From NCBI GenBank assembly GCA_021464415.1, contig CM038468.1:37188969-37252968 (forward strand): a stretch of 64,000 bases of DNA, given 5' to 3'. This document shows positions 55,835 through 64,000 of the stretch, piece after piece. The position numbers and the translations under genes were made by a program. The notes beneath the pieces are model-generated. The model worked only from the letters and a program-made list of their open reading frames with translations. It had not been told where the DNA came from and did not search any database. Each line of letters starts with the position of its first letter. The first letter of the stretch is position 1. This stretch comes from Lonicera japonica. Taxonomy: Eukaryota > Streptophyta > Magnoliopsida > Dipsacales > Caprifoliaceae.

Positions 55835-58800
55835 ATGACTACATCTGAAATTTCTATTACTGTAAAACTTGATGGAAATAATTATAATCACTGGTCCATG
55901 CTTTTTCGGAATTTTTTGAAAGGAAAAGGGCTTTGGAAGTATGTCACTGGTAAAGAATCTTGTCCCATGGAAACTGATGCCAAATTTGAGGAATGGGAAA
56001 TCAACAACAATAAAATCCTGACCTGGCTTGCAAATACCGTCATCCCATCCATCAGTATCCAACTGGGCCGATGCACCACTGCAAAGAAAGCTTGGGATTT
56101 CTTGGCACAACGCTATGTTCAAACCAACTTTGCCAAGAAATACAAACTCGAACAGGACATTCGATCTCTTCAACAACAACCCGGCCAGACAGTCTCTGAT
56201 TTTCATTCCAGCATGTGCCTTATATGGGATCAACTTGAGTTAATGGAACCACCGTGGACTGTTGATATGAAATTGTGGGAAACTTTTCGTGAGGAAACAC
56301 GGCTCGTTCAGTTTCTTATGGCTCTCCGAGACGAATTCGAGCCAATCAGAGCTTCTATGCTTCACCGCAAGCCTCTTCCTTCTGTTGAGGAAGCCCTAAC
56401 TGAACTAATCACTGAAGAAACCCGCAAAGGCATCACTCCAAACCTATCATCAGTCTTCATTGCGGCCCCTCGCTCACAGCAACACTTTTTTAAACCTCCC
56501 ACTGCAACGTCATCACCACGTCCTCAACAAGCATCCTCCCGTTCGTCAAAGGAACCGGTACAATGCAATTATTGTAAGGAATTTGGGCACATTGTTAAGT
56601 ACTGCCCTTCTCCTACATCCCGGTACATGCGTAGTTTACAAAAATCCACCAGGTCATCCGCAGCATTCACCTCCCTCAACGGCTCGTCGTTCAACCATCA
56701 GACTGGTAACTCTTTCAACTCACCTACTACCCAGGAAGTTCAGAACATGATCACACCGGATCACCATACAGTTGCATCTGCCTTCTCACCTCCCTCAGGT
56801 ATTTCTTCTCCGTGGTTTCTTGATTCTGGGGCATCAAACCACATGACTTTTGATCCAACCCACTTCAAGTCATCACATCCTATGGGATCATCTACACTGA
56901 TTCATACAGCTAATGGCTCAACTATTGCTGCTAGTCACATTGGCTCCATAACTAATAACAGTTTATCCGTTTCTGATGTTTTTCTTGTTCCTCAACTATC
57001 TATGCAACTCTTATCTGTTGGACAGTTATGTGACCTTGGACTAATAGTCATCTTTCATGCTGCTGGTTTTGTCATACAGGACCGATCGACGGGGATACAA
57101 GTTGGGACCGGCCATAGAGTTGGTCGACTATATGTGGCAGACAAATTACAGACTTCATCCATCCCCAACTCATCTCTCACAAGTCTTACCATCAAACCAT
57201 CATCCCTTATTTCATGGCATTCTAGATTAGGTCATGTTTCTTTTTCTCGCCTTCAATATATGATCAATAAAGGATTGTTAGGACCAGTTACCTTCGACGA
57301 AGATCATTCTTGTATTGCTTGTAAACTGGCTAAACAACCCGCTCTTCCCTTTCATAATAGTACAACTACTTCACGCTCTCCTTTTGATCTTGTGCACTCT
57401 GATGTCTGGGGAAAAGCCCCAGTTGTTTCTATGGGAGGGGCTCAATATTATGTGGTATTTATTGATGATTATTCTCGATACACCTGGACTTATTTACTCC
57501 ATTCTCGGTCTGATTTTTTAAAAATTTACATCGAGTTCGCCACTATGATCAAAACCCAATTTTCAAAAAAGTATCAAAATTTTCAGATCTGACTCTGGGG
57601 GAGAATACTTATCCAATCACTTTCTTGAATTCTTAAAGTCTCAAGGGACCCTTCCCCAACTATCTTGCCCAGATACCCCTCAACAAAATGGAGTTGCAGA
57701 ACGAAAACACAGACACCTTGTCGAAACAGCTCGTACCCTCCTTCTCTCATCATCTGTCCCTTCCGTCTTCTGGGGAGAAGCCATTCACACCTCTACCTTT
57801 CTTATCAATCGTATCCCTTCCATTGTCACAAATAGCGTATCTCCTTTCGAGCGTTTATATGGGACCACACCCAATTATTCTGAACTTCGCACCTTTGGAT
57901 CCACCTGTTTTGTGTTACTCCCAAAACGAGAAAGAACAAAACTCACTTCTAAAAATGTCATGTGTGTCTTCCTGGGGTATGGGATTCAACAAAAAGGGTA
58001 TCGTTGTTATGACCCAACTGCCAAACGACTTCGCATTTCCCGCCATGTTACCTTCTGGGAACATAAACCATACTACACATTATCTAAAGATCCCCTCTCA
58101 AGTACTGTGACCTCTACTCCCATCGACCCATTTCCAGAGCTTGTCCCAACCATCACCCCTTCACCCGCTTCCCCTGTAGCCACTCCTATGCCACCACCTA
58201 CCTCTACCCCTGAAACTGTAACTGAATGTCCACCTGCCAACAACTCTACGTCATGTCCTGAGTCTGTATCCCCGGCCGACGGCCCTCTACCGCGACCAGC
58301 CCGTGACCGCCATCCACCAGTCTGGCATTCCGATTATGAATGCTACCTCTCTGCACTTCTATCTCTCCATGAGCCATCCTGTTACCGTGAGGCTTCTGCC
58401 GATCCTCAATGGCAGCAGGCTATGTCTGAGGAACTTGATGCTCTTCAGAAAACAAAAACTTGGGTTCTCACGAATCTACCCACTGGCAAATCAGTTGTTG
58501 GATGTCGATGGATATACAAAATCAAAACTAAGGCTGATGGGTCTGTTGATAGGTACAAAGCTCGCCTCGTTGCCAAAGGATACACCCAAGAGTATGGGAT
58601 CGATTATGAAGAAACTTTCGCTCCAGTTGCCCGTATGACCACAGTTCGCACTCTTATCTCTGTCGCCTCTATTCGAAATTGGACCATTCATCAGATGGAT
58701 GTTAAGAATGCATTTCTTCATGGCGATCTTCAGGAAGAAGTTTACATGCAACCTCCCCCTGGGCTTCCTCATGCCCCTGGCCAAGTTTGTAAACTTAGTC

Positions 58801-59903
58801 GAGCTCTTTACGGTCTCAAACAAGCACCTAGAGCTTGGTTTGAGAAATTCTCCACAGCTATTTTGCAGCACGGTTTTTCTCAGAGCACTCATGATCCCGC
58901 TATGTTTACTTGCTCCTCTTCGCATGGCATTGTTATTCTCCTTATTTATGTTGACGATATGATCATCACTGGCAATGATCAGAATGGTATATGTAGACTC
59001 AAAGACTATTTGTGCTCGTGTTTTGAAATGAAAGACATGGGGTTCCTTCGCTACTTTCTTGGTATTGAGGTTGATCACTCCTCAACAGGATATTTCCTCT
59101 CTCAAGTAAAGTATGCCTCTGATATTATCGCACGTACCGGCCTTACTGACAACAAGACTGCTGATACTCCTCTTGAGATGAATGTCAAACTCTCATCTTC
59201 TGAGGGCACCCTGCTTCCTAATCCTACTCTATATCGACAGCTTGTGGGAAGTCTCAATTATCTCACTATCACTCGACCTGACATCAGCCATGCTGTTCAT
59301 ATCGTGAGTCAGTTCATGACTGCTCCACGCTCAGTTCACTTTGCTGCCGTTCTACGCATCATCCGCTACATCAAAGGGACCCTGCATCAGGGCTTGCATC
59401 TTTCATCTACATCACAACCCCTGTTACAAGGATATTCAGACTCAGACTGGGCTGGTGATATTACTGATCGACGTTCCACGACAGGGTACTGCATCTTTCT
59501 TGGTGACTCGCTCATTTCATGGAAAAGCAAGAAACAGACTGTTATTGCCCGTTCCAGTGCCGAAGCTGAATACCGAGCTCTCGCTCATACCTCTGCTGAA
59601 ATTGTTTGGCTTCGCTGGCTGCTTCAAGATATGGGCATTACACTAACAGATCCCACGCCCTTATTTTGTGACAACAAAAGTGCCATTCAAATAACTCACA
59701 ATGACGTTTTTCATGAGCGAACTAAGCATATTGAAGTTGACTGCCACTTTGTTCGTCATCACTTCCAACAAGGGCATATCTTGCTACCTCACATCTCTTC
59801 CGAGCTTCAGATAGCCGACCTGTTCACCAAACCTCATGTAGCTGCCAGATTTCGATTCCTAATATCCAAGCTCCGGATGCTTTTCAAGCCTCCATCAGCT
59901 TGA
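55835..59903 (+). pseudogene. Copia 2 gag-pol, one frameshift
   Basis: Gag starts best at the ATG at 55835 (MTTSEISITVKLDGNNYNHW), since the 15 residues before it are low complexity. It has a Gag_2 region, the zinc knuckle CNYCKEFGHIVKYC, protease WFLDSGASNHMT, the integrase zinc region (WHSRLGHVSFSRL) and core start HSDVWGKAP with FIDDYSRYTW. The first open stretch ends at 57590. A single frame change lies in or near a six-A run at 57565-57570. Afterwards the frame continues without a stop through SDSGGEY, NGVAERKHRHL, reverse transcriptase (QMDVKNAFLHGDL, LIYVDDMIITG) and RNase H (SDSDWAGDITDRRSTTGYC, SSAEAEYRALAHT) to 59903. Apart from this break it looks intact. Confidence 0.95.
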
Positions 59904-59910
59904 GGGGGGG

Positions 59911-60174
59911 TGTTAGAAAACCACTTTCCCTGTTTTCCTCCATTTCTTTATCTCCCCTATTTTCCTCCTTATTTCTCTCCCTTGTCCCCTTCCATGTTTT
60001 CTTCCTCATCTTTCTCCTTATTTTTCTCCTGTGTCCCCCTTTCTTGTCTTGTACTTTTCATTGTATTTTTCACACACACACACTTCTATATATAGGATTC
60101 TTGTATTGGTTTATGGACAGAGAAGATAATATACAAACATTCATTTTTCCTCTCATTCTCTCTAGAATTTATCA
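59911..60174 (+). repeat. 3' LTR of copia 2
   Basis: Preceded by the polypurine tract 'tgaggggggg' (59901-59910). Identical to the 5' LTR except for one base. Confidence 0.95.
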
Positions 60175-60500
60175 GAAAGGATATGATAATTGTAACAAAT
60201 CCTTCGGAGCCGCTGCTTTTTCCCTGTGAAGTAAAGTCGAACCAAACCTCTTCGGTTCATGTTCCTTGTGAATCGTGATCGTGTTTTTTTTTTGGATTGT
60301 TTTATTCTTGTCGATTTTATATTGCGCTTAAAAGATGTTGTCGCAACAAACTGGTAGCAAGGCGTAACATCATCTATCTTTGAGGAATTAATGATATAAT
60401 TTTTGTAAAGATGTGAAGGTGCAATGAAACTCTTGTTTTGAGAGGAGGAAGTAAGAACCACTTATAACCTGTAAATATTTTGCTTTACTACACACTAAGC
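60175..60500 (+). repeat. Duplicated block, copy 2, right part
   Basis: Continues 54290-54839 after the copia insertion and matches 51450-51760. Confidence 0.7.
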
Positions 60501-60712
60501 AAGATGCTCCTTTCTTAAGTTTGTTGCCCTCTCTAAGTTTGATATGCAGTGTGGGTACATCAAAATAGTATACTTATTTGCAAAAAATGAATATCGGGTG
60601 AATGAGAAATTATCACCCAAAATGAATTACTTGAATGAAAAATGGAGAGTTTAAGAATGGGAATTCTTATATCCCACATTGAAATTTTGTGGGAAAATTT
60701 GTATGTTTGTAA

Positions 60713-61121
60713 GAGTATCTCCAATGCAAAAATGGATTGGATATCTCTTTACCATGGACATATAAGCATTTCTTTTCTACGTGGTATAAAAAAAGTCTCT
60801 TGATGGACAAATCTTTCATAAAAAATAAATTAATAATTTTATATATTGTGTAGTTTTTATTAATAAATAAATTATAAAATTACAATTAAAATATTTGAAA
60901 GCTTAAAAATAAAAGTATGCAAACAAAAATGAAAATGTGGTATTAAGACATTCCTTCTAGAAGTAGAGAGTCATCCTCACAATATTTATTTTCATTTTTG
61001 CCACATCATCTCCATGGTCATTAGGGATTGTTGCATTGGAGAGCATTATTTTAACTCATTGTCCATTAATCTTATGTGGCATCTCATTTTCATCTAATTC
61101 ATGGTTGCATTGGAAATACTC
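60713..61121. mobile_element. Harbinger-type MITE, 409 bp, TAA duplication
   Basis: Ends are 'gagtatctccaatgcaa' and, reverse-complemented, 'gagtatttccaatgcaa', flanked by TAA (60710-60712 and 61122-61124). The interior repeats 'tccaatgca' and 'ccatggtca' words. Non-coding. Confidence 0.85.
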
Positions 61122-61270
61122 TAAGGCATTATACCTTATAAGCTTGTAAGGCTTCTTGACACTCAGAGTCCGGACCTCGTGCACACAGGCGTAGAGGGTG
61201 GAAATCCATTTAGGTCTTTTCAAATGATTTTTTTTATGAATTTGTTGTCCCACTTTGCATGATATTTTTA

Positions 61271-61489
61271 GGGTGTGTTTAACGTGCCAGATACGATTAT
61301 TTAATCCCATCGGATAGGATAAAACAATCCCACCTCTTAGGTGGAATTTGTTAATCCCTCTCTCGATGGAATAAGAAGGTTAACTAGAATAAATAATCCG
61401 CCCAGATATTCAATCCCAATGAACACCAAACATGGGATATGATAAAATTATCATAACCCGCCCTTTTATCATGCACGTCAAATACAGCC
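61271..61489. mobile_element. Tourist-like MITE, 219 bp, TTA duplication
   Basis: Ends 'gggtgtgtttaacgtgcc' and 'catgcacgtcaaatacagcc' with TTA flanks (61268-61270, 61490-61492). Related to the longer element at 28155-28743 ('gataggataaaa', 'aatcccacc'). Confidence 0.8.
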
Positions 61490-61800
61490 TTATAACATTT
61501 CTCTGTTTATTTTTATTTACTTTTATAAAGGAATAAGGATACAATGTCATTAACAATTATTTTTATAAAGGAATAAGGATACAATGTCATTAACAATTAT
61601 TTTTATAAAGAAATAAGGATACAATCATGCACGTAAAATACAACCTTATAACATTTCTCTGTTTATTTTTATTTACTTTTATAAAGGAATAAGGATACAA
61701 TGTCATTAACAATTATTTTTATAAAGAAATAAGGATACAATATCACTAACAATTATTTTTATAAAGAAAAAAGGATACAATGTCATTAACACTAAGGATA
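61475..61800 (+). repeat. Tandem repeat, 39-40 bp unit, with a higher-order duplication
   Basis: The unit 'tttttataaaggaataagga' plus 'tacaatgtcattaacaatta' occurs about six times. A larger duplication of about 150 bp repeats 'atgcacgtaaaatacaacct' (near 61627), which is the 3' end of the adjacent MITE, together with the unit array. Confidence 0.85.
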
Positions 61801-63100
61801 GAACATAACATTAAGAATAAGACATGTTTCAAAGGGTTTATAAATGTTATAAAGACATTAATCACATCAATCAAGAGCCTTAGGATAAAAAAAAATCTTG
61901 ATATCAAACATAAATATCCATAAGGCACCCCTGAACACATGGATTTAAACATAACCAAAACAAACTTCCAAAAAAAAAAGTCTTCTTCGTGCTGAAATAA
62001 CAACCGTAATAACAAAACAAAATATAAATATCCGAACCAATAAGTACAACGTTTTGTAACTTTGAGTTTTATTTCCACCCAATCCATGCTCGAGACATAT
62101 CTCTATATCACATAGGAAGGGTGACAAAAACTCTAAAACAAAAAAAAAAGACAAAAGCCTCGTATATTTGAAAAAATGTCTAAAGATACTCAAATTTAAA
62201 GGTAATATTATATGTAATATAAGACTTTAAGGAGAACTAAGTTCCTCCTCTCATCCTTCCATAAAAAGAGAGGGGACAAAGATAATTTTGAAGAAGAGGA
62301 TGCAAGAGCAACGCCGCTTTAGGGGTTTTTTCTTTAGAGAGAGATGGGCATATAATGTATTATTCTTCGTACTTTTCTATGTTTATTTGGTAATACAATT
62401 ACATTAATACAAAACTTTTAAATATTTTTTCATCATCTATATCTATTTGTCTATCCTAGTTGGGAGGGATGGGCATCCACGTTCAATCCTTTACACTATC
62501 TATATCCAATTTAATAAAATGACATTGGATTTAAAATTTAGCGTCCAATCCAATGACACCCAACATGTCATACAATCCTATTATATGTTGGATTAGGTCG
62601 GTGTCAATCCAATTATATGTTGAATTGGCATCCAATCCAAGAATTTTGATTTGATTTTGTTAATTTGCCATTGTTAATTTACCAACTCAAAATTTCAAAA
62701 AAAAAAAAAATTAGAAAAAATGGCAAATTAACAAAATCAAATCAAATTTCTTATAATGAAATCTCAACAAAGAATAAAATGATAAATAAACTATCACAAC
62801 TACCAATAAACCATACATGTGGCACTTTAAAATATATACGTATATACCAATTGGATTGGTTTACATATTTTTATAATTGATTCAATATCTCTTAGTTTTC
62901 CAAAATTCGATTCAATCAATCTATAAAGTTCTAAAAAAATGAATTGAATTAAATTGAAGCGAACGGTTTAAATTTGATCTTATCCACCTTTAATTGATCC
63001 TCTACTTTCAAAAATACAATTAATTTAATAGGATACTTGTGTGTATTTTTATTATTTTAAATTTGTATTAACAAAAATCGCGATGGAAATTGGAAATTTG
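61801..63100. other. AT-rich intergenic region upstream of the MyoB gene
   Basis: No gene or transposon end supported. 62520-62650 repeats 'gcatccaatccaa'-like words. Confidence 0.5.
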
Positions 63101-63138
63101 TACCAATCTATATTGTAATATCTCCGTAACACTAGCCC

Positions 63139-63160
63139 TACGTGGCAATCGTGTACGTCA
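63139..63160 (+). promoter_or_regulatory. ACGT-core elements in the MyoB gene promoter
   Basis: TACGTGGC (63139-63146, ABRE/G-box type) and TACGTCA (63154-63160, TGA/CRE type) lie about 280 bp before the ATG. They are candidate bZIP sites by motif only. Confidence 0.35.
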
Positions 63161-63433
63161 CGAAGATTCAATGCGCGTGGGACTACAAACAATTATATCT
63201 CCCACCAACAAAGTCGGTTCCGGAACGACGTCGCATCTCCTCCTCAAACGAAATCCTGAAAACCTCATTTGAACGATCAAAAATTTTGTTTAAAAAGGAA
63301 AAAAAATATTTTCTCCTATTTAAATTCTTGATGATTGATCAAATCATTACATTCGGGACCAAACAATTTTAGGGTTTAGTGAAATTTCTCTAATCATTCT
63401 TCCCAAATCATTGATTTTTTCCGGGAAAAGAAA

Positions 63434-64000
63434 ATGGCTTGCGAGGTAACGCAAATTTGGACTTTCACTGGTCTAGTGGGTGCTTTTCTTGATCTGATTA
63501 TAGCTTATTTCTTACTCTCTGCATCATTTATAGTTTTCTTCGTCTCCAAATTATTGGGTATTTTTGGATTGAGCTTACCTTGCCCTTGTAATGGACAATT
63601 TGGTAACCCTAATCACAAGTACTGCTTGCAAAAGAATTTACTAGATTGCCCAATTGAGAAAATCTCTTCTGTTCAATTTAATGTCAAGAACAAGTTCCCA
63701 TTCGATTCAATTCTTGCGACTGACCGATGTTTTGATTTGAATACAAAGCTGACTGGGGATAATGAGAGTAAAAGGATTGATGGGTTTGGTGAATTGGAAG
63801 GTGAGGGATCTTGTAGTACAAAGAGATCAGAAAATGGAGTTGGATTTGGTGTTTTGAGTGGACAGGGTGTGAAGGGTAAGGGGTTTTCCAATAAAAGATC
63901 GAGGGCTGGGATCCGGCGACGTAGAAAAGGGGGGAGAGATTATGGAAGATCGTCCTCAGTGTCGTCGTATGATCCTTTATGTGTGGAGCCACATTGGGGT
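63434..64000 (+). CDS. Myosin-binding protein (GTD-binding/DUF593), N-terminal part, runs off the window
   Basis: Open from the ATG at 63434 (189 codons) to the last base. It starts MACEVTQIWTFTGLVGAFLD, with a hydrophobic membrane segment (about residues 12-45, IIAYFLLSASFIVFFVSKLL), then GLSLPCPCNGQFG and the motif IEKISSVQFNVKNKFPFDSI, followed by a Gly/Lys/Ser-rich linker (RSRAGIRRRRKGG, RSSSVSSYDPL). This order is typical of plant MyoB proteins, which anchor in vesicle or ER membranes and bind myosin XI globular tails through a C-terminal DUF593 domain that would lie beyond 64000. The leader is AT-rich with a purine-rich context at the ATG. The frame is intact and is probably an expressed host gene. 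Confidence 0.85.
   Translation, partial: MACEVTQIWTFTGLVGAFLDLIIAYFLLSASFIVFFVSKLLGIFGLSLPCPCNGQFGNPNHKYCLQKNLLDCPIEKISSVQFNVKNKFPFDSILATDRCFDLNTKLTGDNESKRIDGFGELEGEGSCSTKRSENGVGFGVLSGQGVKGKGFSNKRSRAGIRRRRKGGRDYGRSSSVSSYDPLCVEPHWG

Larger units (their letters stand above)
54840..60174 (+). mobile_element. Complete, recently inserted Ty1/copia retrotransposon 2 (5.3 kb)
   Basis: LTRs 54840-55103 and 59911-60174, each 264 bp, differing by one base by eye (c/t in 'cacacactCctat'). Target duplication GAAAG (54835-54839, 60175-60179). Primer site directly after the 5' LTR. Polypurine tract 'gaggggggg' before the 3' LTR. Gag-pol is in two long open stretches separated by one frameshift. The empty site is visible in the paralogous block near 51440. 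Confidence 0.97.

Noticed and set aside
58491..59078. Minus-strand 195-codon frame in copia 2
   Set aside because: Shadow of the reverse transcriptase on the other strand.

Overview
The window is nuclear DNA from a flowering plant, most likely a eudicot. It is AT-rich, its few host genes are widely spaced, and most of the rest is transposable elements nested inside one another. Nothing looks bacterial, viral or organellar. All family assignments were made by reading motifs and translations by eye; no database search was possible.

1-13.8 kb: the end of a gypsy-type LTR (1-1668), then diverged copies (A, D, C) of a dispersed repeat. This repeat carries what looks like the promoter, 5'UTR and first short exon of a host gene. 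A fuller copy, B, lies at 28.97-35.0 kb. Small hAT and foldback elements interrupt the copies, and comparing copies exposes empty insertion sites.

13.8-25.3 kb: a composite PIF/Harbinger element (13777-25260, TTA target duplication). It holds a plant-mobile-domain (PMD) pseudogene, an unrecognised minus-strand reading frame, the DDE transposase and the convergent Myb/SANT ORF1. A 4.68 kb CACTA element (18457-23134) has inserted into the transposase, and its cargo is a run of exons from an ent-kaurene-synthase-like diterpene synthase gene.

25.3-38.5 kb: a SINE-like tail, a GRF zinc-finger pseudogene, a third PMD pseudogene and a Tourist MITE. Next comes repeat copy B, which contains hAT-like transposase tails and leads into a second PMD + Harbinger ORF1 pair that lacks a transposase. 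A Pack-MULE (37458-38463, perfect 9 bp target duplication) follows, with a captured membrane-anchor fragment.

38.5-64 kb: host-gene territory. It has a small membrane-protein ORF, an intact F-box gene (minus strand), a CWC22 pseudogene with a decayed second copy, a leucine-aminopeptidase exon relic, and the 5' part of a myosin-binding (GTD-binding/DUF593) gene that runs off the right edge. Two complete Ty1/copia elements sit here. One (44467-50274) has LTRs about 2% diverged and several coding breaks. The other (54840-60174) has LTRs differing at one base and a single visible frameshift.

The best candidates for new biology are: (i) a PMD gene travelling inside PIF/Harbinger elements, seen in two separate loci; (ii) a CACTA element carrying kaurene-synthase exons; (iii) a copia LTR with an array of seven short inverted repeats whose outer base pair varies in a compensatory way.
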